Assembly (NCBI GenBank): GCA_910575265.1
Contig: CAJTEA010000004.1
Coordinates: forward strand, 143,275-207,274
Length of the DNA: 64,000 nt
Reading direction: 5' to 3'
Origin: Oscillospiraceae bacterium
Lineage (GTDB): Bacteria > Bacillota > Clostridia > Oscillospirales > Oscillospiraceae
Shown here: one piece after another, positions 8,605 through 15,906 of the stretch
Layout of the letters: each line of letters opens with the position of its first letter
Numbering within the stretch: position 1 is the first letter of the stretch
Translations under genes and position numbers: made by a program
Notes under the pieces: generated by a model
Database searches by the model: none
What the model saw: only the letters and a program-made list of their open reading frames with translations
Told to the model about the DNA's origin: nothing

Positions 8605-10031
8605 GTTGCCCATTTTCCTTTCAAAACCTTATAATAGATCGCCGCGCCGCACTTGCACCGGCCCTCGCAGCAGGGACAGACCAAGTCTTTGCGGCCATAC
8701 CACACCATACGGGAGTCGGTCAAATGCTGAAAGCCGCACTTCAGCAAATTGCTGGCTAACGGCACGAAGCCGCCCCTTTTCCAGGCCGTACATATGGCGG
8801 CGCTGGCCTCCATTTCCCGGAACCAGTCCAGCGCCCGCTCCAGCAGCTCTCGACACAGCCCAAGCGTCCGAAAGGCCGGAGACGTGCCCACCGATTGAAT
8901 CCGCGCTACCATCGGGACATCTCCCAAACGCTCCCGCAGAAGCCCCGGCGGCAGCTTCGCGTCCGCTGCCGCCGCGTCCAGAGGCGTGAGGCGGGACCAG
9001 CAATATCCCCCGATCTCATCTTCTGGGGTTAAAAGCAGCTCAAAGCATTGATCCGGCTGGCCTATAGCAGAGGCAAGCTCCTCTTTGGAATATAAATTTT
9101 CTCCTACGCACTGGCCGCAAAGCTGTGTAATCTGGTCCAAATATTTCTCGGTCAGCCGTTGGACGCGAAGGGGGACATCCTCACTTCTCCCCGCGGTAAA
9201 GATATTCAGTCCCATGGAAATTGAGGTGCCTTCCGCCAGGACAAGCTGTTGAAGCCGTTCAAATTTCTGTTGTATCCATCTTTTCCACTGTACCGGCCGC
9301 GGATGGTCTGGTTCCTGTTCCAGCAGGATCTGGACATCCTCCGGCAAATACGAGAAAAACATATCGAACAGGTCCTCTTTTTTCCCCCGCTCCGGCCCCC
9401 GCGCGTCAATCGTTTGACACTCCAGCTTCACCGGAGAATAGCCCTGTTCCTCCAGCAGCTTCGGAACCTTGCCGCCGAAATAACGGTCGCCTGAGAATGG
9501 ATCCTGGGCCAAAATATCCAAAAATTCTGTGAGCAGTCCCTCCGGGTCGGGGGACAGGACGCTGGAGCTGTCATTGGCCTCAACAATCAGCAGGCGTCCT
9601 GCCGGAGCCAGGAAGGGCTTCAATATACCCAACAGTTTGTTTGGATCCTTTAAGTGCATCAGTACAAAGGAGAGGTGAATCAGGTCAAACGCCTCCACCT
9701 GGCGCTCCGCCATCCAGCCCCGGAGCTGATCTGGAAACTCCGGCTGTTCCACGTCGCACCGGTAAAAGGAAAACCGGTCGTCCCCATAGGCCTCCTGGGC
9801 CCGGTCGGCCAGGGTTTGGTTGTACTCCAGCCCTATGACCGTTGAAACGCCGGAACGGGAAAACCGGGCCGCCGTTTTACTGCCGTTGTTGCACCCCACG
9901 TCCAGCACCCGGACCCCCTGACGGCCCTCCAGCAGGCGGAGGCAGACCGGCTCCTCATACTCCTTCAAAAGACGGTTCTGCACCGCAAGGCGGTCGATTT
10001 CCTTGCTGCTCTCAAAGATATTTTCAAACAT
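8601..10031 (-). CDS. SAM methyltransferase-GNAT acetyltransferase fusion
   Basis: A 476-aa two-domain protein. Residues ~35-200 form a class I SAM-dependent methyltransferase, with motif I VRVLDVGCNNGSKT and FDLIHLSFVLMHL at the post-II strand. A helical linker follows (about 200-300), and residues ~310-450 look like a GNAT N-acetyltransferase (ARIQSVGTSPAFRTLGLC as the acetyl-CoA loop region). The end carries a compact Cys cluster, CPCCEGRCKCG, that may bind metal. Substrates are unknown. It lies between the MATE-ATPase fusion (22 bp away) and the phosphatase (4-bp overlap), so the three are probably co-transcribed. Confidence 0.75.
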   Translation of the reverse strand: MFENIFESSKEIDRLAVQNRLLKEYEEPVCLRLLEGRQGVRVLDVGCNNGSKTAARFSRSGVSTVIGLEYNQTLADRAQEAYGDDRFSFYRCDVEQPEFPDQLRGWMAERQVEAFDLIHLSFVLMHLKDPNKLLGILKPFLAPAGRLLIVEANDSSSVLSPDPEGLLTEFLDILAQDPFSGDRYFGGKVPKLLEEQGYSPVKLECQTIDARGPERGKKEDLFDMFFSYLPEDVQILLEQEPDHPRPVQWKRWIQQKFERLQQLVLAEGTSISMGLNIFTAGRSEDVPLRVQRLTEKYLDQITQLCGQCVGENLYSKEELASAIGQPDQCFELLLTPEDEIGGYCWSRLTPLDAAAADAKLPPGLLRERLGDVPMVARIQSVGTSPAFRTLGLCRELLERALDWFREMEASAAICTAWKRGGFVPLASNLLKCGFQHLTDSRMVWYGRKDLVCPCCEGRCKCGAAIYYKVLKGKWAT

Positions 10032-10052
10032 ACCGCATCCCCTTTCTTCGCG

Positions 10053-11771
10053 CTACAATATCAGATAGAGGTAGTTGAAAATCAGCTTGCGCTGGTAGTC
10101 GTAGTAACGGGTCTTGGTACGGATCATACGAATGACCGCGTTGTCGATGTCGTCTCCGCGGTGCTCAAAGGGGTTGTAACTGTTGACGTTATCCCGGATA
10201 CGCATGATATACCCGTCCTCGCCGCTGTCCTGTTTCATCACACGGATGGCGATGTAATACTCCTTCTGCCTATCTGTCAAGCCGAATTTAATAATGTTAA
10301 TCAGCAGCTCCTCCGCCATCAGGTTGATAAAAAAGGTCTGCTGGGGACCGATCTCCCACTCCTCGCACAACCGCTCCAGGTCGGCGGCAATTTGGGTCAC
10401 GCTCTCTGTCTGAATGGTGTAGTACCGCTCAAACACCGCACCGGTCATTCGGTATTTTTTCCGCACATAAGCGGCGGAGCCGCCCAGCAGCGCCGCCGCC
10501 GCCAGCATGCACACCGCCTCACCGCACACATAGGTCAGTCCCAGCCCCGCGATGGACATACTCGGGATCAGCAGCACGCCAAGCGCCAGCATGAGAACAA
10601 AGTTGCGCGCCACGGACATCCACGCCGCCAGCTTCGCCCAACCGATGGACTGCCAGAAGGAGACGGCCAGCGCGTTGACCCCCATAAAAATCACGCTGAC
10701 AGAATAGATACGGAACGCGTTGACCGCCTGGGGAATGCTGTCTCCCTCCAAGCCAAAGAAGCGCAGGATGCTCTCCGCTCCCAGCAGAAAGCCCGCGGCA
10801 ATCACCGCGCCGGCGGCGCACACAATCTTGAGGCCCAGCCTCAGAACGGTCAGGATGCCTTCGTCATCCCGCTCCCCGGTGAAGATGGACACCACGGTGG
10901 TCATGGCACTTCCCGCTCCGTCGAACACTGCCTGCGGAACGGTGCTCATGGTGTAAATGACGCCGAAAATGGCCACATGGGTTACGCCGTTCTCCCCATC
11001 CGCCAGCAGAAGGGTATTGAACACCAGCATCACCATCGCCTGGAAAATCTGCGAGGAGCCGACGCCGAATCCGTTCCCCACAAACCCCTTCAGGCTTTCC
11101 CAGCGGGGGCGCTTCAGTCGGAGCTTCAGCAGGGCGTTTTTTTTGGTGAAATGGGTCAGCAGTACTACCAGCCCCAGGCCTTCCCCAATGCACAGCGCGG
11201 CGGAAGCGCCCGCGATGCCCCAACGCAGCACCGCCATAAAGAGCAGATCCAGCCCCAGATTGACCGCGATCATAACGGCGGACGCCGCCGCGGCCAGTTT
11301 AGGCGCGCCGTCTGTGCGCACGCATAAGTTCAGAATATGGTAAAGAATAAACACTGGCGCGGCGGCAAAAGCAACGGTTAAGTACGGTTGGGCCAGAGCC
11401 AGCAGTTCTCCCTCCGCCCCCAGGAACCGGCACAGGCTGGTGCGGAACAGCAGGACCAGGGCCATACAGGCCAGCCCCAGAACCAGTCCCGCGGTCAGTA
11501 CCTGATGGAACAGATCGTTCGCGCCCTCAACATCCGAGGCGCCCAGCTTTCCCCCGATCAGCACGCCGCTCCCCATCCCTAGAGTCAGCCCGAACAGGGC
11601 GTAGAGCAGATATACCGGCGTGGCCAAATTGGACACCGCCAGACCGCTGCCGCCTATCAAATTGCCCACCAGCGTCGCGTCTATGATGGTGGACAGGGTT
11701 ACACTCAGTGAGGAACACATTCCCCAGAGCAGAAAATTCCAGTAAGCGCTTTTCGCGAACTTCGTATCCAT
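10053..11771 (-). CDS. MATE transporter fused to RsbW-like HATPase domain
   Basis: A 572-aa fusion. The ATG at 11771 has GAGGGG ten bases upstream; the long upstream extension of the frame has no coding character. Residues 1-440 make a 12-helix MATE/MVF exporter with the family-like start GNLIGGSGLAVSNLATP. Residues ~450-572 are an RsbW/HATPase_c_2-like domain, with N-box-like MAEELLINIIKFG and a DN-x-N lid (IRDNVNSYNPF) instead of DNG. RsbW-type domains normally phosphorylate STAS antagonists, so transport may be coupled to the neighbouring STAS/phosphatase pair. That coupling is inferred from architecture and context only. Confidence 0.85.
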   Translation of the reverse strand: MDTKFAKSAYWNFLLWGMCSSLSVTLSTIIDATLVGNLIGGSGLAVSNLATPVYLLYALFGLTLGMGSGVLIGGKLGASDVEGANDLFHQVLTAGLVLGLACMALVLLFRTSLCRFLGAEGELLALAQPYLTVAFAAAPVFILYHILNLCVRTDGAPKLAAAASAVMIAVNLGLDLLFMAVLRWGIAGASAALCIGEGLGLVVLLTHFTKKNALLKLRLKRPRWESLKGFVGNGFGVGSSQIFQAMVMLVFNTLLLADGENGVTHVAIFGVIYTMSTVPQAVFDGAGSAMTTVVSIFTGERDDEGILTVLRLGLKIVCAAGAVIAAGFLLGAESILRFFGLEGDSIPQAVNAFRIYSVSVIFMGVNALAVSFWQSIGWAKLAAWMSVARNFVLMLALGVLLIPSMSIAGLGLTYVCGEAVCMLAAAALLGGSAAYVRKKYRMTGAVFERYYTIQTESVTQIAADLERLCEEWEIGPQQTFFINLMAEELLINIIKFGLTDRQKEYYIAIRVMKQDSGEDGYIMRIRDNVNSYNPFEHRGDDIDNAVIRMIRTKTRYYDYQRKLIFNYLYLIL

Positions 11772-11900
11772 ACGCCGGTTTCCCCTCTGTGCTTTGCCGC
11801 AACAGTCCACCAGAAAGCGGGCAGCCGTCAGGTTGTCCTGTTCTCCAAACAAATATACGCGGATGGATTGTATCACGACTGTCCGTTTACTTACAATGAC

Positions 11901-11918
11901 CAGGTTAAAAATAACCTG
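11901..11918. promoter_or_regulatory. Palindrome upstream of MATE fusion gene
   Basis: CAGGTTA-AAAA-TAACCTG is a perfect 7-bp inverted repeat about 130 bp upstream of the MATE start. It may be an operator; no matching regulator gene is adjacent. Confidence 0.35.
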
Positions 11919-11943
11919 AAATGAGCAAAAATAGATGCCGCGT

Positions 11944-11982
11944 GTCGTTAAGAAAAGCGGCCTGCCCGCTTTTCTTAACGAC
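11944..11982. repeat. Perfect 17-bp inverted repeat
   Basis: GTCGTTAAGAAAAGCGG and its exact complement flank a 5-nt loop. It may be a terminator or a mobile-element end. A partial copy of the right arm (ACCGCTTTTCGAC) follows directly at 11985-11997. It borders the recombinase debris. Confidence 0.6.
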
Positions 11983-12002
11983 AGACCGCTTTTCGACAAG
12001 CT

Positions 12003-12031
12003 GAGGCAGGAATGAATGTCATTCCTGCCTC
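12003..12031 (+). terminator. Hairpin followed by T-rich stretch
   Basis: GAGGCAGGAATGA/TCATTCCTGCCTC, a 13-bp perfect stem with a 3-nt loop, is followed by GCTTTGATTTTTTC. It is a plausible + strand terminator beside the recombinase remnant. Confidence 0.6.
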
Positions 12032-12084
12032 GCTTTGATTTTTTCTGCTTCTTCGTTTCACTGGCAATTGTGACGCGCTTGACG

Positions 12085-12333
12085 GAGCCCCCCCCCCGCG
12101 ACTGGTCTGAAAGCACTGTCGCCGACATGCTTGAGAATGAGGTCTATCTGGGCAACACCGTCAACATGAGGTACAGCGCCAAGTCCTATAAGGACAAGCG
12201 TTACATTGATCGATCGACTGACAGCACTCCAGGCCCATCTTTAAAATGGCGGGTATGTCCAATGGTCACAGAAGCGCGCTGTCGTTCTCTATGTACAAAC
12301 GACTTTTTTCTTTTGCCCTCGTGCGGCAGATAA
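12085..12333 (+). pseudogene. Fragment of large serine recombinase (Recombinase domain)
   Basis: The frame reads DWSESTVADMLENEVYLGNT and continues NMRYSAKSYKDKR, which is the Recombinase-domain core of large serine integrases (TnpX-like). Only ~40 residues are recognisable. Both ends lose similarity, and the remaining 3' codons look random. A run of ten C (12088-12097) sits just before the fragment. It is a relic of an element that landed downstream of sigE. The better-preserved recombinase at 57.6-58.8 kb has a different sequence in this region, so this is a separate event. Confidence 0.7.
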
Positions 12334-12460
12334 CGCTATTATTGGGCTTTTCCGCTTCGCCGTTGATGTCGATTAAATAGACTTCACAGGGTGAAAACTC
12401 CATGTTCTCGGTGAACAAGCTTTTTGCGAGTTCGGCAGACTTGTCTATGAGTATAGTCAC
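12266..12460 (-). pseudogene. Short orphan reading frame, probable gene fragment
   Basis: A 64-residue frame beginning with GTG and lacking a ribosome site (TILIDKSAELAKSLFTENME, then FSPCEVYLIDINGEAEKPNN). An in-frame stop lies six codons upstream. The first two thirds look like natural protein, so it may be the tail of a lost element gene. I do not recognise the family. It overlaps the end of the recombinase fragment on the other strand. Confidence 0.35.
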
Positions 12461-12501
12461 ATGGTCCGCATTGTATCAACGTTGGCGCGAAGGTGGTGTT
12501 T

Positions 12502-13242
12502 TCACATCATCTTCACGATTTCCTTTTTTAAGCGGGCGATAATACGCTTTTCCAGCCGGGAGATGTAAGATTGAGAGATGCCAAGCTGGTCGGCCACCTC
12601 CTTTTGGGTACATTCCCGCTTGCCGTCCAGGCCAAAGCGCAGTGTGATAATATGCCGCTCCCGCTCGTCCAGATGCTCCATGGCCTGACGGAGGAGCTGC
12701 CGGTCCACGTCGGCCTCCAGAGGCTGAACCACCACATCCTCGTCGGTGCCCAGGATATCGGACAACAGAAGCTCGTTGCCGTCCCAGTCGGTATTCAGCG
12801 GCTCATCGAAGGACAGCTCCGTCTTCTGATTGGCGGTTTTGCGCAGATGCATCAGAATTTCGTTCTCAACGCACCGGCTGGCGTAGGTGGCCAGCTTGAT
12901 GGCCTTGGCGGGCTGATAGGTGCCCACCGCCTTAATCAGACCAATCGTACCGATGGAAATCAGATCCTCAATGTTGACGCCTGTGTTCTCAAACCGCCGG
13001 GCTATGTAGGCCACCAGACGCAAATTGTGCTCGATCAGCAAAGTCCTGGCCTCGCCGTCCCCCGCTTCCAGACGGGCGATCAGTGCGCTTTCCTCCTCCC
13101 GCTTCAAGGGCGCGGGAAGGGTGTCGCTGCCGCCGATGTACATAATCTTTCCGGGCAGGAGCAGCCCAAAACGGGCCAGGAGGGCGGAAAGCCTCTCTTT
13201 CCATGCTCTATAAACTCTTATCAACTTAACCCCTTCTTTCAT
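12502..13242 (-). CDS. sigE: RNA polymerase sporulation sigma factor SigE
   Basis: Mother-cell-specific early sporulation sigma factor, made as inactive pro-SigE and cleaved by SpoIIGA. The 246-aa product matches SigE along its length: a short amphipathic pro-region, [12 protein letters not shown], region 2 ([20 protein letters not shown], then [14 protein letters not shown] and [14 protein letters not shown]), [19 protein letters not shown], and region 4 with a helix-turn-helix ([20 protein letters not shown]). It overlaps the 3' end of spoIIGA by 17 bp, which fits translational coupling. The usual downstream neighbour sigG is absent from the window; transposon debris follows instead. Confidence 0.96.
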   Translation of the reverse strand: MKEGVKLIRVYRAWKERLSALLARFGLLLPGKIMYIGGSDTLPAPLKREEESALIARLEAGDGEARTLLIEHNLRLVAYIARRFENTGVNIEDLISIGTIGLIKAVGTYQPAKAIKLATYASRCVENEILMHLRKTANQKTELSFDEPLNTDWDGNELLLSDILGTDEDVVVQPLEADVDRQLLRQAMEHLDERERHIITLRFGLDGKRECTQKEVADQLGISQSYISRLEKRIIARLKKEIVKMM

Positions 13243-14101
13243 CCATTGGTCCGATCAGCGCCTGATACCCGCCGCCGTCTGACACGGGGGTGGGCGACAG
13301 CGCCACCAGCACCGGCCCTCTTGCCCGTCCCTCCAGCTCCAGCCCGTCCGCCCGCACAGCCAGCAGCAGGCCCCGGTCCACCCCCACGCTGCGGTAGGGC
13401 AGAAGCCGGAACCTGGAGCGCCACGCTCCCGTTCCCAGCCGGGTCAGAGCGGCAGTCGGGTCCCGCAAATCAGTCGGTTCAGGGCGGTGCTCCCGTGGGA
13501 ACAGGGGAGCGGCCCGCTCCCCCTCCGCCACGATTACCGGACGGCCGGACGCCGGGTCGGTGAGTGTATTCCCCGTGTCCACCAGGGCGGTGAGCTCCAC
13601 GGACCGCTCCCCCAGCCGCAGCCGGGCCCGTACCAGCTCCCCGCTGGCGGCGCTGTGCCTCCCGAGCCGCTGGAACACCAGAGTGATCACCCCATAGCAC
13701 ACCGCCGCCGACAGCAGCACTGTCTTCAGATCCAGAGCGGAATAGAACACCCCGCCGCCCAGCGTCAGCCCAGTTCCGCCCAGCAAACCGATGGCCACCA
13801 CTCCGCCCCCGAAGGCGCAGGTCAGGGCCACGAACAGCACCCCCTGCCGGAGCAGCCGCTGGCTGCCCCCGTAGGAGACCAGCAGCATCAGGGCGGCGGA
13901 GGCCAGACGGCAAAGAGGGTGGGCCAGAAAACCCAGTCCCGGCAGGAAGATGGCCACAGCGTACAGCCCCCCCAGCGCCGCCCCCAGGGCAAAGCGAACC
14001 CGCCGCAGAGGCTCTCCAGCCAGCCGGGCCGAAGCCAGCAGAAGGAGATAGTCCACAAGGGCGTTGAGGAGAAACAGCGTATCCACATAGATGACGGTCA
14101 A
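13226..14101 (-). CDS. spoIIGA: Sigma-E processing peptidase SpoIIGA
   Basis: Membrane aspartic protease that removes the pro-sequence of SigE in response to forespore signalling by SpoIIR. I place the start at TTG 14101, preceded by AAGGGGGA, because the product then begins at [16 protein letters not shown] as in the family; a GTG seven codons upstream is possible. Five or so hydrophobic helices occupy residues 1-150. The cytoplasmic protease domain has its catalytic Asp in [12 protein letters not shown], and the family's conserved PYRSVG motif follows. It is coupled to sigE. A TATAAT lies at about 14127, near the expected Spo0A-dependent promoter. Confidence 0.92.
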   Translation of the reverse strand: MTVIYVDTLFLLNALVDYLLLLASARLAGEPLRRVRFALGAALGGLYAVAIFLPGLGFLAHPLCRLASAALMLLVSYGGSQRLLRQGVLFVALTCAFGGGVVAIGLLGGTGLTLGGGVFYSALDLKTVLLSAAVCYGVITLVFQRLGRHSAASGELVRARLRLGERSVELTALVDTGNTLTDPASGRPVIVAEGERAAPLFPREHRPEPTDLRDPTAALTRLGTGAWRSRFRLLPYRSVGVDRGLLLAVRADGLELEGRARGPVLVALSPTPVSDGGGYQALIGPMDERRG

Positions 14102-14229
14102 CTGCCTTCCCCCTTTCGGCACGTCCTATTATAGGAGCTTGGCCGGGAGAAAGCGGTCAGAATTTTGATAGGGCTTTGAGGCGAATTTCGCCCGCCATCT
14201 CTATGTCGGAGCTGTGAATACAGGGCAGC

Positions 14230-14255
14230 AAAAGGGACGGCCGTCCGGCCGTCCC
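14230..14255 (-). terminator. Terminator of rnmV
   Basis: GGGACGGCC/GGCCGTCCC stem with a 4-nt loop, followed by TTTT on the - strand. It overlaps the rnmV stop codon. Confidence 0.8.
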
Positions 14256-14842
14256 TAACAGTTCAGAATCTCTTCCGCCTCCTCCCGGCTGTAGCATCCG
14301 TTGAGAACGGCCAGCAGCGCGTTGGCGGACATGTGCTCCGGCAGCTCCAGGCGCTTGAGCAGCGCCTTCCGCTTCTCTCCGCTCCCTGGCCCTCCGGACA
14401 GACCGGCGGCGAACAGGTCCCCCTTGGTCAGGGGCGGGCCGGAACGGAACGCCGTCTCTTCCTCCAAAACGGTGGCTCCCCCACGGCGAAGGGCCTGCTC
14501 CAGTACCTGGGGGGGCATGCCCTCCACCCCCAGCTTGCCCTCCTTCCCCGGCTTGCGCTTGCGGCGCTCCTTGCCCCAGACATCGGGGATGTAGGCGTGC
14601 TTCAGCTGCTCCGCCGGAATCGCCCCCCTGAGCCGGTTCCGGATGACAAACCCCGCCCCGTCGGAGTCGGTAAGCACAATCAAACCCCTCCGCTGAGCCG
14701 CGCGGCGGAGGAGAGCCAGCTTTTCCGGGTCCTTGAACAGTTGAAAGCCCCCTGTCTCCAGGATAAGGGTGTCCACCACCTGGGACAGGGCGTTTTTGTC
14801 GTACCGGCCCTCCACCACAATGGTCTCCTTAATGTGAAGCAT
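14255..14842 (-). CDS. rnmV: Ribonuclease M5
   Basis: Matures 5S rRNA precursors together with ribosomal protein L18. The 195-aa protein has an N-terminal TOPRIM domain, with catalytic Glu in VVEGRYDKNAL and the DxD motif in VLTDSDGAGF. A C-terminal DUF4093-type region has a family-like KERRKRKPGKEGKLGVEGM. GGAGGAGAG precedes the ATG. The gene lies 15 bp downstream of holA, in line with comEC and holA, so it is probably the last gene of that operon. A terminator overlaps its stop. Confidence 0.93.
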   Translation of the reverse strand: MLHIKETIVVEGRYDKNALSQVVDTLILETGGFQLFKDPEKLALLRRAAQRRGLIVLTDSDGAGFVIRNRLRGAIPAEQLKHAYIPDVWGKERRKRKPGKEGKLGVEGMPPQVLEQALRRGGATVLEEETAFRSGPPLTKGDLFAAGLSGGPGSGEKRKALLKRLELPEHMSANALLAVLNGCYSREEAEEILNC

Positions 14843-14857
14843 GGCGTATCTCTCCTC

Positions 14858-15892
14858 CTACCCGGCGTTGGCCAGCTCCAGCAGCAGCGTGGTCAGCAGC
14901 TCCCTGGGGTCCTGGCCGGTGGACTTCATGGCCAGGTCGGTCTGGGCGCAGCGGGTAACCGCCCGGCGGCACCAGGACAGGGAAAAGCGGCGGGCGCTGG
15001 CCATCAGGCGGTCCGCCGGGTAGCGCATCCCCCACAGCTGGGCCACGTAGGCCGCCCCCTTCCGGTGTTCCAGGGCCAGGCGGGCGGAGTAGAGCTGCCG
15101 CATCTGCTTGCCCAGGGCGCTGAGAATCTCATAGGGGCTTTTCTGCATCTGATACAGTTCCCCCAGCACCGACGCGGCCTTGTCATAGTTCTTCTCACCG
15201 ATGGCGTCGGCAATGCGGAACACCACTGCGCTGAGCCGCGGGGCGGCCACCGCCTCGATATCCGCTCTTGTAATAGAGGAGCCCTTGGCGTAGGCGGCGA
15301 TCTTGCCGATCTCCTGCTGGAGGTTGTTCATCAGGTCGCCGCACAGGAAGATCAGCTCCTCGCACAGCCGGGTGTCGATCTCCTTCCCCTGGGCCTTGAA
15401 GTGGCGGCGGACCCAGTCCATCAGCTCCCGCTGGCCCTGGCGGACAAAGTTCACCGCCGTACCGTGGGCCTTCACCACCTGGGCCAGCTTGGTGCGGGCG
15501 TCTGGCTTATACTCAATCAGGTCGTACAAAAACACCAGGCAGCAGTAGTCCGGCAGACCGGACAGAATGCGGATATACGCCTCCCGGTCCTTCTCCCCCG
15601 CCTTGAACAGATCGAAGTCGGTGACCAGGACCAGGGTGCGCTCCGCCATCATGGGCAGACAGTCCACCGCCTCCTCCAGGGCGTGGGGGGACATATCCTT
15701 CCCCCCCAGGTCGTGGCGGTTGAACTCCCCCAGCCCCCCGGTCAGCACCAGCTCCCGCAGACGGCCCAGGTAATAGTCCCGGAGATAGGTCTCTTCCCCA
15801 TGGAAGATATAGAGCTGCCCTGGCTTGCCGGCGGACAAATCCTTTTTCAGCTTCTCAAAGCCGGCGGTATCCGGCTTATATTTCGGCGGCAT
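14858..15892 (-). CDS. holA: DNA polymerase III subunit delta
   Basis: Clamp-loader subunit that opens the beta sliding clamp. The start at 15892 is chosen for its AGGAGGAG ribosome site, giving 344 aa. The N-terminal part has the family sequence LYIFHGEETYLRDYYLGRLR, an AAA+-like domain without a working Walker A as usual for delta. The middle reads LVLVTDFDLFKAGEK, and the C-terminal helical collar includes EKNYDKAASVLGELYQMQKS. It follows comEC by 14 bp and precedes rnmV, a common Firmicute order (comEC-holA). Confidence 0.95.
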   Translation of the reverse strand: MPPKYKPDTAGFEKLKKDLSAGKPGQLYIFHGEETYLRDYYLGRLRELVLTGGLGEFNRHDLGGKDMSPHALEEAVDCLPMMAERTLVLVTDFDLFKAGEKDREAYIRILSGLPDYCCLVFLYDLIEYKPDARTKLAQVVKAHGTAVNFVRQGQRELMDWVRRHFKAQGKEIDTRLCEELIFLCGDLMNNLQQEIGKIAAYAKGSSITRADIEAVAAPRLSAVVFRIADAIGEKNYDKAASVLGELYQMQKSPYEILSALGKQMRQLYSARLALEHRKGAAYVAQLWGMRYPADRLMASARRFSLSWCRRAVTRCAQTDLAMKSTGQDPRELLTTLLLELANAG

Positions 15893-15906
15893 AGCGCTCC
15901 TCCTGT

